The notes under the pieces: generated by a model
Told to the model about the DNA's origin: nothing
Database searches by the model: none
Seen by the model: only the letters and a program-made list of their open reading frames with translations
Shown here: one piece after another, positions 1-8,317 of the stretch
Layout: each line of letters begins with the position of its first letter
How positions within the stretch are numbered: the first letter of the stretch is position 1
Made by a program: the position numbers and the translations under genes
Assembly: GCA_020025135.1 (NCBI GenBank)
Contig: JAHHSQ010000010.1
Coordinates: 1-41,105, forward strand
Length of the DNA stretch: 41,105 nt
Origin: Pectinatus sp.
GTDB taxonomy: Bacteria > Bacillota > Negativicutes > Selenomonadales > Selenomonadaceae
Direction of reading: 5' to 3'

Positions 1-10
1 GCCATTTATA

Positions 11-49
11 AGGACTTTATTGCATGCTTGTAGTGTGTGATAAAGTCCT
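11..49. repeat. Inverted repeat (10-bp stem) at window edge
   Basis: Perfect 10-bp arms (AGGACTTTAT at 11-20 and its complement at 40-49) flank a 19-nt loop. No T-run follows on the plus strand and only a weak one on the minus strand, so it is at best a weak terminator of a gene outside the window. The rest of 1-281 shows no gene, only the coaX promoter region. Confidence 0.4.
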
Positions 50-168
50 CGTAATTAAACCTGACTATTTTTATAAGAAATATCGAATAAAGGGCTCTAA
101 AACCGGCAATTAACCTGTTAAATGCCATATTCCGCCCATTCGCAGCTATGTCTTTATGCCGCTCGCTG

Positions 169-177
169 TGATATAAT
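169..177 (+). promoter_or_regulatory. Extended -10 promoter, probable coaX promoter
   Basis: TGATATAAT matches the extended -10 consensus (TGnTATAAT) exactly. No good -35 hexamer lies 17 bp upstream, which extended -10 promoters tolerate. The start point would be near 184, giving a leader of about 100 nt before coaX. Confidence 0.5.
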
Positions 178-281
178 CTCCAAGATGGAATAAATATCTT
201 CTTTTATCTATAATGCTTACCAAAGATATACGTCCACACTTGCTCGCAAATCTAATCGACATAAAGGAATGATGAAATTAA

Positions 282-1073
282 ATGTTACTAGTTTTTGACA
301 TTGGCAATAGCAATATCGTATTCGGCACCTATGTAGGAAAAACGCTGATGAAACATTGGCGTATTTCTACCGACCGCAATCGCACGGGCGATGAATACGG
401 CATGCTGATAAATGAATTATTTAAATTTCAAGGAGTGAGTATGTCTGATATCACCGATATCATCATCTCTTCTGTCGTGCCACCCCTAGTCGTACCGATG
501 ATAAAAATGTGCCAGCGTTACTTCAAAATAAAACCACTCGTTGTTGGCCCTGGAATAAAAACTGGCATCAAATTAAAATACGAAAATCCGCGCGATATCG
601 GTTCTGACCGCATCGTCAATGTTATTGGTGCTCATGAAAAATACGGTGGTCCCCTTATCGTCGTCGATATTGGCACAGCCACAACATTTGATGTTATAGA
701 TGCTGATGGCAATTTCCTCGGCGGTGCTATCGCCCCTGGCATCAATATCTCTTTGGAAGCCCTCTTCCAACGCACTGCCAAATTACCACGCATTGAACTG
801 GTAACACCTAAATCAGTTATCTGCCACAACACCATCAGCAGTATCCAGTCTGGCGTAATCTATGGCGCAGTAGGTCAAATAGATGGCATCGTGCGACGTA
901 TCAAAGAAGAATGTCAACTCGATATGAAGGTTATAGCCACCGGCGGATTATCCAAAATGCTTTCTCGCGAATCAAAAACCATCGATAAATTTGATTATTT
1001 TCTCACCTTAAACGGTTTGCGTGTCCTCTTCGAGAGAAACCAACCCAATACAACTTCAAATACCGAAAAATAA
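282..1073 (+). CDS. coaX: Type III pantothenate kinase
   Basis: Phosphorylates pantothenate with ATP, the first step of coenzyme A synthesis, in the cytosol. The 263-residue length is normal for the family. The ASKHA-fold signatures are visible: the N-terminal phosphate loop DIGNSN (residues 6-11), GPGIKTGI in the middle, and a second phosphate motif DIGTATTFD. Type III enzymes are recognised by these motifs and are feedback-insensitive and potassium-dependent in characterised members. ATG start with AAAGGA about 13 nt upstream, slightly far. It is followed by dusB in the same direction, a common Firmicute arrangement (often after birA, which is not in view). Confidence 0.95.
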   Translation: MLLVFDIGNSNIVFGTYVGKTLMKHWRISTDRNRTGDEYGMLINELFKFQGVSMSDITDIIISSVVPPLVVPMIKMCQRYFKIKPLVVGPGIKTGIKLKYENPRDIGSDRIVNVIGAHEKYGGPLIVVDIGTATTFDVIDADGNFLGGAIAPGINISLEALFQRTAKLPRIELVTPKSVICHNTISSIQSGVIYGAVGQIDGIVRRIKEECQLDMKVIATGGLSKMLSRESKTIDKFDYFLTLNGLRVLFERNQPNTTSNTEK

Positions 1074-1154
1074 AACCCATTTCCAATCAAAATATTTTGG
1101 AATATGATTTTTAGTACCATCAAATATGATAATTACTATATAACAAGGGATATT

Positions 1155-2114
1155 ATGTTTATTGGAAATTTAAAAATTGAAACGCCAATTTTCTTGGCCC
1201 CCATGGCTGGTGTCTGCGATATGGCCTATCGCATTTTGGCACATCGTCTCGGTTGCGATTTGGTGTATTCAGAAATGGTTAGTGAAAAGGGGATTCATTT
1301 CCGCAATGAACACACTATGAAGATGTTAAATACCAATCCTCTAGAAAGACCTATTGCCCTTCAATTATTTGGCTCAACACCAAACTTACTCGCTGAAGCG
1401 GCAAAATATATTGAAGCACATAATTTAGCTGATATCATCGATATCAATATGGGATGTCCAGCTCCTAAAATCGTCAAAAACCATGAAGGTTCTGCTTTAT
1501 TAAAAAACCCAGCCCTCGCCTTTGATATCATGCAAGCCGTACGAAAAGCTGTCAAATTACCTGTCACCGTAAAAATGCGCATGGGTTGGGATGACGCACA
1601 TATCAACGTCGTGGAAATGGCTCATTTAGCCGAAGAAGCCGGTTTAGATGCCGTTGCCGTTCATGGTAGGACGCGTGAACAATTTTATAGTGGTAGAGCA
1701 AACTGGGATATTATCCGTCAAGTAAAAGAAACTATTCGTATTCCCGTCATCGGCAATGGCGATGTGCGTACCTGTGAAGATATGCAAAAAATGTTTCAGG
1801 AAACGAGTTGTGATGCCATCATGATTGGCCGAGCAGCACAAGGAAATCCTTGGATTTTCCGCGAAATGAAGTATTTCTGGCAAACTGGTAAAAAAATCCC
1901 GCCACCGACAATAGCTGAAAGAAAGCAATTAATCTTAGAACACCTCGATATGCTGATTGAATTCAAGGGAACCTACATCGGTACCAGAGAAATGCGCAAA
2001 CATGCCACTTGGTATACAAGAGGTATCACCGGCGGTGCCGAATTGCGCCGGCTTTTCAATGCTGCCGAAACGCGAGAAGATTTTTTGCATACCTTAGAAT
2101 TATTAGAGTCATAA
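1155..2114 (+). CDS. dusB: tRNA-dihydrouridine synthase, DusB type
   Basis: FMN-dependent reductase that converts uridine to dihydrouridine in the tRNA D-loop. Seen: TIM-barrel start FLAPMAGVCD (residues 13-22), the active-site motif DINMGCPAPK with the catalytic cysteine at residue 101, and the phosphate-binding motif IGRAAQGNPWIF near the end of the barrel. The frame is open from 1104, but I choose ATG 1155 because AAGGGA sits just upstream (1145-1150) and homologues begin close to this point; that gives 319 residues. Likely co-transcribed with coaX, 81 nt upstream. Confidence 0.9.
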   Translation: MFIGNLKIETPIFLAPMAGVCDMAYRILAHRLGCDLVYSEMVSEKGIHFRNEHTMKMLNTNPLERPIALQLFGSTPNLLAEAAKYIEAHNLADIIDINMGCPAPKIVKNHEGSALLKNPALAFDIMQAVRKAVKLPVTVKMRMGWDDAHINVVEMAHLAEEAGLDAVAVHGRTREQFYSGRANWDIIRQVKETIRIPVIGNGDVRTCEDMQKMFQETSCDAIMIGRAAQGNPWIFREMKYFWQTGKKIPPPTIAERKQLILEHLDMLIEFKGTYIGTREMRKHATWYTRGITGGAELRRLFNAAETREDFLHTLELLES

Positions 2115-2264
2115 AAAATTGTTTAGCCGATATCATATATAAGCAAAATTACTAGATATAATCTAAGCATAAAATCAATTTTCTTCAATAAAATTTTACC
2201 GTCTTAAATACCAGTAATTTGGGGCAAAGGAATTTAATACATAAATAAAGAAATGAGGGATAAA

Positions 2265-2618
2265 ATGCTCTGTAAAAATTGCCATAAAGAAATTTCCAGT
2301 CCACAATGTCCGTATTGTGGCTACGACAATAGACTTTCTGTTATGACTGACGATGATGTAAACAATTACAGCGGTATTACCATTGATGAAGATACAACAA
2401 ATAATACCTATCATACATATCGGTCTAGCAGAGCTAAAACAAAAAAGACAACCAATTTTTGGCGCGTTTCATCAGCCAAAAGTTCTTTTACCAAACTTCT
2501 CTCATTGCTTGCCATCATCGCCTTTATCGGCTTTGTTGTGACTATGGCTTTACCAATTATCTTGACTTTTATTGTCATCGGTATAATTGTTGTGCTCATT
2601 TCCAAATGGCGGAGCTAG
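2265..2618 (+). CDS. Zinc-ribbon protein with two C-terminal membrane segments
   Basis: Unknown function, 117 residues. It opens with a four-cysteine zinc ribbon (CKNC...CPYC, two CxxC pairs about 10 residues apart). A polar linker of about 60 residues follows, then two hydrophobic helices covering most of the last 45 residues, ending KWRS. A cytosolic zinc ribbon tethered to the membrane is the simplest reading. ATG 2265 is chosen over 2253 because GAGGGA lies at 2255-2260. Its end nearly touches the next gene (stop 2618, next ATG 2623), so the two are probably translationally coupled. Confidence 0.7.
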   Translation: MLCKNCHKEISSPQCPYCGYDNRLSVMTDDDVNNYSGITIDEDTTNNTYHTYRSSRAKTKKTTNFWRVSSAKSSFTKLLSLLAIIAFIGFVVTMALPIILTFIVIGIIVVLISKWRS

Positions 2619-2622
2619 TCAT

Positions 2623-3468
2623 ATGTATATATTGTATTTCTTGCTCGCTATTTTCGTCCTTTTATTTTCATTTCTAGTTGGTATTCTCTTCTACATTCGT
2701 TTTTCTAGTTTTCCCTATATCCCGACACTCATGTATCATCGCATTGCCACTATTCCCAACGACAGAAATAGTTTGCCACCAGAAAAATTTGCCTGGCAAA
2801 TGGCTTTTCTTGCCAGACAAAACTATCACACCATTACACCACAAGAACTTTACGCATATTATGTCCACCAAAAACCATTGCCTCCCCGCTCGGTATTATT
2901 GACCTTTGACGATGCCTATCGTGATGTTTTTGACGTGGCTCTGCCCATTTTAAAAAAATATAACTTTTCCGCACTTGTCTTTCCTATAAGCAACTGGATA
3001 GGGCGAGAAAATGCTTGGGAAAATTTTCACAAAGCTCCAACAACCACTATGACTTGGTCAGATTTAAAAGCGTGGTTAAATGCCGGACAAACCGTTGCCT
3101 CCCACACCGTTGACCATCCCTTCCTCAACAATACACCTTTAGAAAAAAGCAGATATGAACTGAAAAAAAGTAAATCTGTATTGGAGGAAAAATTGCAAAT
3201 TCCCATCGATTTTCTCTGCTATCCATACGGAAAATTTGCTACAACCACTATGCGTTTAGCTAAGGAATGTAACTATTTGGGTGCATTCGCTATTTTTGAA
3301 AATATTGAGCGAAAAAACCTCAATCTCTTTGCCCTCCCTAGAATTCCTATTCCAGCTAAGCAAAAAAACTGGGAATTCACACTCAAAATTCGGCGCGGTT
3401 TTTTCATGATTTTCGTCACTTTACGCCAATGGGAACGCCTCTACAAATTGAAATATCGTCGCAAATAA
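2623..3468 (+). CDS. Membrane-anchored polysaccharide deacetylase (NodB family)
   Basis: Predicted metal-dependent de-N-acetylase of cell-wall or capsule glycans (carbohydrate esterase 4 family), acting outside the membrane. It has an N-terminal membrane anchor (about residues 2-25), then TLMYHRI, motif 1 LLTFDDAYRD (catalytic and metal aspartates), motif 2 SHTVDHPFL (metal histidines) and motif 3 FLCYPYGKF. Length 281 residues. ATG 2623 is preceded by GGAG at 2611-2614; the frame is open further upstream but without a ribosome site. Substrate not determinable from sequence. Confidence 0.85.
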   Translation: MYILYFLLAIFVLLFSFLVGILFYIRFSSFPYIPTLMYHRIATIPNDRNSLPPEKFAWQMAFLARQNYHTITPQELYAYYVHQKPLPPRSVLLTFDDAYRDVFDVALPILKKYNFSALVFPISNWIGRENAWENFHKAPTTTMTWSDLKAWLNAGQTVASHTVDHPFLNNTPLEKSRYELKKSKSVLEEKLQIPIDFLCYPYGKFATTTMRLAKECNYLGAFAIFENIERKNLNLFALPRIPIPAKQKNWEFTLKIRRGFFMIFVTLRQWERLYKLKYRRK

Positions 3469-3505
3469 AAAAGACCAGTTAAACTGTCGTTTAACTGGTC
3501 TTTTT
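3467..3505. terminator. Bidirectional intrinsic terminator
   Basis: Near-perfect stem (AAAAAGACCAGTTAAA at 3467-3483 region against TTTAACTGGTCTTTTT at 3490-3505) with a 6-nt loop. A-run on one side and T-run on the other let it serve both the convergent deacetylase gene (+) and aldehyde dehydrogenase gene (-). Confidence 0.9.
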
Positions 3506-3528
3506 CCTTATCTAATAAATCTCACACC

Positions 3529-4992
3529 TCAGTACAAACCAACCGGTTTTTCGCTGGTGCTGATGAAAATATTCTTTGTCTGCATATAATTATACAAAGC
3601 CATCTTATGGGTTTCTCTGCCAATACCAGATTTTTTATAGCCACCAAATGGGCTGTGAGCTGGCAAATTATTGTAGTTATTTACCCACATACGACCTGTT
3701 TCTACCGCTTTAGCAACGCGCAAGGCTCTATTAATATCCTTGGTCCAAACTGCGCCACCTAAACCGTATTCACTGTCATTGGCCATTTTAATTACTTCTT
3801 CTTCGGTATGGAACTTGATAAAGCAAACAACTGGTCCAAAGATTTCTTCTCTGGCAACACGCATATCGTTGGTCACATCACCTAAAATTGTAGGTTGCAT
3901 GAAAGCTCCCTTATCTAAGCCATTAGCAGTTTCTTGTTTGCCACCGGTGATAACCTTAGCTCCTTCTTCTTTAGCCAATTCTACATAAGAAAGAACTTTC
4001 TGTAACTGGCGTTTGCTAATCTGCGTTCCCAACATGGTATCCTTTTCTAAAGGCATGCCAATTTTGACCTGTTCAAATTTTTCTTTAACTGCCTGTAAAA
4101 ATTTATCGTAAACAGTATCTTGCACAAAAACACGTGAACCAGCACAGCAAACCTGTCCTTGATTGAAGAGAATGCCCATGCAAACACCTTCAACCGCCTT
4201 TTCCCAAGGCATATCGTCAAAGTAAATATTGGCCGACTTTCCGCCTAATTCCAAAGTTGCTGGAATTAATTTTTCAGCAGCTGCTTTAGCCACATTACGA
4301 CCAATTTCTGTGGAGCCAGTGAAAGCTAATTTTGTGATATCTGGGTGGTCTAAGAGATATTGTCCAGACTTAGAGCCACTACCAGTGATGATATTCAGTA
4401 CACCAGCAGGTAAAATACCTTCTATCATCTTAGCAAATTCCACTGCCGTTAACGATGTCGCACTAGACGGTTTTAAAATAACGCAGTTGCCTGCGGCTAG
4501 AGCGGGAGCTAACTTCCAAGCCAACATCAAGAACGGGAAGTTCCAAGGAATAATTTGACCAACTACGCCAATCGGTTCGTGAATGATAAGGCTTAATGTA
4601 TCCTTATCTATGACATCGGCTGCCCCTTCATCCGTGCGAATCACTCCGGCAAAATAGCGGAAATGGTCACTAGCAAGTGGTATATCTATATTCAATGTTT
4701 CTCTGATTGGTTTTCCATTATCCAATGTTTCCATGCGAGCTAATTCTTCGCGATGTTCGTCAATAATATCTGCTATCTTTAGCAAGATATTGCCTCTTTC
4801 CATAGGGCTGACTTCTTTCCAAGCTGGAAAAGCACGCCAAGCTGCTTTTACTGCTTTATCTACATCTTGCTTAGATGCTTCTGCAAAAGACGCGATGACT
4901 TCTCCATTGGCTGGGTTAGTAGAATTATAAACTGCATTTCCTTCTGCTGGTTGCCATTTGCCATCAATCCACAACTTATATGCTTTTTCCAT
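3529..4992 (-). CDS. NAD(P)-dependent aldehyde dehydrogenase (betaine/ALDH class 1-2 type)
   Basis: Oxidises an aldehyde to the carboxylate. From ATG 4992 it is 487 residues, normal for the superfamily. Visible: oxyanion asparagine in PWNFP (N151), cofactor loop FTGSTEIG (225-231), general base glutamate in LELGGK (E248), catalytic cysteine in NQGQVCCAGSR (C282) and the C-terminal PFGGYKKSGIGRE. AGGAGA at 4996-5001 fixes the start. A TTG at 5043 with AGAGAGGTG upstream is an in-frame alternative adding 17 residues. Monocistronic, with its own promoter and operator about 240 nt upstream. Exact substrate unknown. Confidence 0.88.
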   Translation of the reverse strand: MEKAYKLWIDGKWQPAEGNAVYNSTNPANGEVIASFAEASKQDVDKAVKAAWRAFPAWKEVSPMERGNILLKIADIIDEHREELARMETLDNGKPIRETLNIDIPLASDHFRYFAGVIRTDEGAADVIDKDTLSLIIHEPIGVVGQIIPWNFPFLMLAWKLAPALAAGNCVILKPSSATSLTAVEFAKMIEGILPAGVLNIITGSGSKSGQYLLDHPDITKLAFTGSTEIGRNVAKAAAEKLIPATLELGGKSANIYFDDMPWEKAVEGVCMGILFNQGQVCCAGSRVFVQDTVYDKFLQAVKEKFEQVKIGMPLEKDTMLGTQISKRQLQKVLSYVELAKEEGAKVITGGKQETANGLDKGAFMQPTILGDVTNDMRVAREEIFGPVVCFIKFHTEEEVIKMANDSEYGLGGAVWTKDINRALRVAKAVETGRMWVNNYNNLPAHSPFGGYKKSGIGRETHKMALYNYMQTKNIFISTSEKPVGLY

Positions 4993-5210
4993 TTTCTCCT
5001 TGTCACTCTCAAAGAAAATACTTCTTTGCCAGATAAGTGACAATCCTTTCACCTCTCTTATTCTATTCTTTGGTAATATGTTCTGGTACATATTCTTGAA
5101 TAAAACTGTTCTGTTACAGCCTCGCCATAAAGAAGGTCTCTTGGTCGCTAAACAAACATATCCGTAAATTTAGCGAAATGAAAAAACTTTCACAAGATTC
5201 TCTCAATATT

Positions 5211-5229
5211 TATTGACATTGTGTCAATA
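5211..5229. promoter_or_regulatory. Palindromic operator at the aldehyde dehydrogenase start site
   Basis: Perfect 8-bp inverted repeat TATTGACA-TTG-TGTCAATA. It lies immediately downstream of the -10 box (5235-5240, minus strand), covering the expected transcription start. A third TGTCAATA half-site coincides with the -35 element (5258-5265). The position suggests a repressor site. The regulator is not encoded nearby and its family cannot be told. Confidence 0.6.
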
Positions 5230-5234
5230 ACTGA

Positions 5235-5263
5235 AGTATAGCAATTAATTTACAGTCTGTCAA
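5235..5263 (-). promoter_or_regulatory. Sigma-A promoter for the aldehyde dehydrogenase gene
   Basis: On the minus strand TTGACA (5263-5258), 17-bp spacer, TATACT (5240-5235). The start point near 5228 gives a leader of about 235 nt before ATG 4992. The remaining stretch 5264-5450 holds no recognisable gene. Confidence 0.75.
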
Positions 5264-5450
5264 TAGTAATTTTATAAAGGAAAAAAGATTATTTAGGTCA
5301 TAGCGTAACAAACTATCTACGCTAAAAAATTGGCAAATTATATAGATAGAACTCACACAGCATCGGCTCACTAAGTACCTCTAACTAAAAAAATAAAATA
5401 CAAGTATTTCACCTGAAATGGCTATCCTAAATATTTCACTGGCATAACAA

Positions 5451-5481
5451 AAAAGGGCACCCCATATAAGGGATGCCCTTT
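5451..5481 (-). terminator. Intrinsic terminator after groEL
   Basis: Read on the minus strand, a stem AAAGGGCATCCC / GGGTGCCCTTT with one bulged base and a 7-nt loop is followed by TTTTTTG. It lies about 65 nt past the groEL stop codon. Confidence 0.85.
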
Positions 5482-5544
5482 CGTATCGCCAAGTGGCGAA
5501 CAATTCTATCATTAATCATAATACAACCTAATAAAAGGTCTTTA

Positions 5545-7182
5545 TTACATCATACCTGGCATTCCGCCCATGCCTGGCATACCATTACCGCCCATTGGAG
5601 CAGCTTTTTCTGGTTCAGGTTTATCTGCTACTAAGGTTTCAGTGGTCAAAACCATAGCTGCAATGCTAGCTGCATTTTGCAATGCGGAACGAGTTACTTT
5701 TGCTGGGTCTACGATACCAGCTTTAACCATATCGACATATTCGCCTTTCAAGGCATCAAAGCCAATACCTTTGTCGGATTTTTTAACCTTTTCTACAACT
5801 ACGGAACCTTCTAAGCCAGCATTTTTAGCAATCTGACGTACTGGTTCTTCTACTGCACGTCTAACGATTTCAATACCGGTCTTTTCATCGCCTTCAGCCT
5901 TAATCTTATCTAAAGCAGAGATAATGTCTACAAAGGTCGTGCCACCACCAGCTACAATGCCTTCTTCTACTGCAGCTCTGGTTGCATTCAAAGCATCTTC
6001 AATGCGTAATTTTTTGTCTTTCAATTCTACTTCTGTTGCCGCGCCAATTTCAATTACAGCTACACCACCAGACAACTTAGCGAGACGTTCCTGTAATTTT
6101 TCTCTGTCGAAATCAGATGTTGTTGTTTCAATCTGACCTTTGATAACGCCACAACGAGCAGCAATTTCTTCTTTATTGCCATTACCGTCAACGATGGTGG
6201 TTTCTTCTTTGGAAGCTCTAACCTGACGAGCAGTTCCTAAATCTTCCAACTCAACATTTTCTAATTTTCTGCCGAGGTCTTCGCTGATGACATTGCCACC
6301 GGTCAAGATAGCGATATCTTCGAGCATTGCCTTGCGACGGTCACCAAAACCAGGAGCTTTTACTGCCAATGCCTTGAAGGTACCACGCAGTTTGTTGACA
6401 ACGATAGTAGCCAATGCTTCGCCATCGACATCTTCAGCGATGATAACTAATTCTTTACCCTGTTTAACAACTTTTTCTAAAATCGGAAGAATATCGCCGA
6501 TAGCAGAAATCTTGCGGTCAGTAATCAAGATGTATGGGTCATTCATAACTGCTTCCATTTTATCGGTATCAGTGACCATGTACGGAGAAATGTATCCGCG
6601 GTCAAATTGCATACCTTCTACCACGGAGAGATTTGTTGCCATACCTTTGGATTCTTCCACGGTGATAACGCCGTCTTTGCCAACTTTTTCCATAGCGTCA
6701 GCAATCAAATCGCCCATTTCTTTGTCGCCAGAAGAGATGGTTGCTACCTGAGCGATAGCTTCTTTTCCTTCTACTTTATGAGACTGCTTTTTGATGCCTT
6801 CTACTAATGTAGAAACGGCTCTTTCAATACCTTTTTTAATAATCATTGGGTTAGCACCAGCAGCGACATTGCGCATACCTTCGCGAATCATTGCTTGTGC
6901 GAGCAAGGTAGCGGTGGTTGTACCATCACCAGCAACATCATTAGTTTTAGTTGCTACTTCTTTAACCAACTGAGCGCCCATATTTTCAAACGGATTTTCT
7001 AATTCTATTTCACGTGCTATGGACACACCATCATTGGTGATAGTAGGAGCACCAAATTTTTTTTCTAATACGACGTTTTTACCTTTAGGTCCAAGGGTCA
7101 CTTTAACTGCATCTGCTAAAGCATCTACGCCTCTACCGAGAGCACGTCTTGCTTCTTCTCCAAATAAAATCTGTTTTGCCAT
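5545..7182 (-). CDS. groEL: 60-kDa chaperonin GroEL
   Basis: Forms the 14-mer folding chamber in the cytosol with the GroES lid; ATP-driven. 545 residues, full length. Seen: ATP-binding GPKGKNV near residue 32, GDGTTTATLLAQ near residue 86, and the flexible GGM-rich tail GMPGMGGMPGMM. ATG 7182 has AGGAGG 10 nt upstream. It follows groES by 30 nt on the same strand and ends at a terminator. Controlled with groES by the CIRCE element. Confidence 0.99.
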   Translation of the reverse strand: MAKQILFGEEARRALGRGVDALADAVKVTLGPKGKNVVLEKKFGAPTITNDGVSIAREIELENPFENMGAQLVKEVATKTNDVAGDGTTTATLLAQAMIREGMRNVAAGANPMIIKKGIERAVSTLVEGIKKQSHKVEGKEAIAQVATISSGDKEMGDLIADAMEKVGKDGVITVEESKGMATNLSVVEGMQFDRGYISPYMVTDTDKMEAVMNDPYILITDRKISAIGDILPILEKVVKQGKELVIIAEDVDGEALATIVVNKLRGTFKALAVKAPGFGDRRKAMLEDIAILTGGNVISEDLGRKLENVELEDLGTARQVRASKEETTIVDGNGNKEEIAARCGVIKGQIETTTSDFDREKLQERLAKLSGGVAVIEIGAATEVELKDKKLRIEDALNATRAAVEEGIVAGGGTTFVDIISALDKIKAEGDEKTGIEIVRRAVEEPVRQIAKNAGLEGSVVVEKVKKSDKGIGFDALKGEYVDMVKAGIVDPAKVTRSALQNAASIAAMVLTTETLVADKPEPEKAAPMGGNGMPGMGGMPGMM

Positions 7183-7212
7183 TTTATCTAATCCTCCTGT
7201 ATAAAGCTGTTA

Positions 7213-7494
7213 TTATTCTATTGCTAAAATATCGCTTTCGCGTACTACCAAATAATCAATGCCTTCTACTTTTACTTCTGTGCCAGCATATTTTGAGAAA
7301 ATAATTTTGTCGCCGACTTTAACTTCCGGGGCAATTCTTTCGCCGTTATCTAAAATTCTACCTTTACCAACAGCTATAACTTCACCTTCCTGAGGCTTTT
7401 CTTTAGCGCTGTCTGGTAAAACGATACCGCTAGCAGTCTTCATATCTCCTTCAGAAACTTTAATCACGACTCTGTCGCCTAATGGCTTTATCAT
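7213..7494 (-). CDS. groES: 10-kDa co-chaperonin GroES
   Basis: Heptameric lid of the GroEL chamber. The 93 residues include the family start IKPLGDRVVIK, the mobile loop EKPQEGEVIAVG region and the C-terminal YLVVRESDILAIE. First gene of the groESL operon; the leader contains CIRCE. GGGGGAA just upstream of ATG 7494 provides the ribosome site. Confidence 0.99.
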   Translation of the reverse strand: MIKPLGDRVVIKVSEGDMKTASGIVLPDSAKEKPQEGEVIAVGKGRILDNGERIAPEVKVGDKIIFSKYAGTEVKVEGIDYLVVRESDILAIE

Positions 7495-7530
7495 TATATG
7501 TTCCCCCTTAGATTAATTACTATATTTTTG

Positions 7531-7557
7531 TTAGCACTCGTTTTAGTTGAGTGCTAA
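7531..7557. promoter_or_regulatory. CIRCE operator (HrcA binding site)
   Basis: TTAGCACTC, 9-bp spacer, GAGTGCTAA: a perfect match to the CIRCE consensus, placed between the promoter and groES. Known mechanism: HrcA represses here and is released on heat stress. hrcA itself is not in the window. Confidence 0.98.
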
Positions 7558-7568
7558 CTACATTTCAT

Positions 7569-7597
7569 ATAATAAATAACTTTTGAAAAAAAATCAA
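7569..7597 (-). promoter_or_regulatory. Sigma-A promoter of groESL
   Basis: Minus strand TTGATT (7597-7592), 17-bp spacer, TATTAT (7574-7569). The start site falls at the edge of CIRCE, as expected for HrcA repression. Confidence 0.7.
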
Positions 7598-8080
7598 GTA
7601 TTTTTTTATTTTTTTCTAAAAAAACATAGAAATATATCTAAAAATGAAAGTTCTTTTCCAAGTTACATCTCACGTAAAATATATTTATAAAAAGAAAATA
7701 CAAGATATTATGCTATATAGATGCTTTTATTACCATTTTTACCATAATATAGAAGAAAATACGCCTTTTTTATCTACTAAATATGGTACATATTCCGATT
7801 AAAATAATATTTTAAATTCTCCTTATAAAAAGATTATTTTTTTGTTCTTCGCCATTATTTTCTCTTTCTATAAATTCCCTCTGAGATTGTCGACCACCTA
7901 TAAATATGTTAGAATAATAGTAAATTAGCTTATATAATATATGTAATTTATAAGGAAATATACATATATTGTATAAATGCTATAATCAATCAAAATAGTA
8001 ATATCATCCACATTCTACTAAATAACAACAAGGAGGGAAGGGCGACTGATTAGCCACGAAACAGACGCTCAACTATTTTT
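7598..8080. other. AT-rich intergenic region with leader of the small RHH gene
   Basis: No convincing ORF on either strand. It holds the promoter at 7887-7915. Near its end lies an isolated strong Shine-Dalgarno (AAGGAGGGA, 8029-8037) that is not followed by an in-frame start codon. Next to it GCGACTG (8043-8049) can pair, with one central mismatch, with CAGACGC (8062-8068). Confidence 0.5.
7887..7915 (+). promoter_or_regulatory. Sigma-A promoter with extended -10
   Basis: TTGTCG, 17-bp spacer, TAGAAT, with TG one base before the -10 hexamer. It would transcribe the small ribbon-helix-helix gene with a leader of about 160 nt. Confidence 0.5.
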
Positions 8081-8245
8081 ATGAGAAAAAAAGAGGACAA
8101 AAATATATACATGCACACTAGAATCAATAAATTGCTCAAAAAAGATTTTGATAAATACAGCAAGCGTTTAGGAACAACCTCATCGCAGTTAGTCCGCGAA
8201 TGGGTAGAAAAATTTGTTGCGGAAGAATCACAAAAGGGTGAATAA
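8081..8245 (+). CDS. Small ribbon-helix-helix (CopG/Arc-like) protein
   Basis: 54 residues, too short for usual ORF cut-offs. The order is a short beta-strand (NIYMHTRIN, 8-16), a helix (about 17-31), the turn LGTTSSQ and a second helix (about 37-50). That is the pattern of RHH dimers that bind operator DNA. An internal ATG at 8111 has GAGGA upstream but would cut the strand, so ATG 8081 is preferred although its ribosome site is poor. No toxin gene adjoins it, so an antitoxin role is not supported. A terminator hairpin follows at once, making it monocistronic. Confidence 0.6.
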   Translation: MRKKEDKNIYMHTRINKLLKKDFDKYSKRLGTTSSQLVREWVEKFVAEESQKGE

Positions 8246-8250
8246 AAGAG

Positions 8251-8290
8251 GAAGCAGGTACATCTGATAATGTATCTGCTTCTTCGTTTA
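8251..8290 (+). terminator. Hairpin terminator after the RHH gene
   Basis: 13-bp stem (8251-8263 with 8270-8282, one G-U pair) and a 6-nt loop. The T-run (TTCGTTT) is weak, so termination may be partial. Confidence 0.65.
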
Positions 8291-8317
8291 ATAAATATAT
8301 TGAAAGTGAGTTTTTTC

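Noticed and set aside
6287..6751. 154-codon open frame on the plus strand opposite groEL
   Set aside because: Antisense shadow of groEL; no ribosome site and no domain.
8081..8245. RHH protein as antitoxin of a toxin-antitoxin pair
   Set aside because: Flanked by a promoter and a terminator; no toxin-like ORF adjoins.
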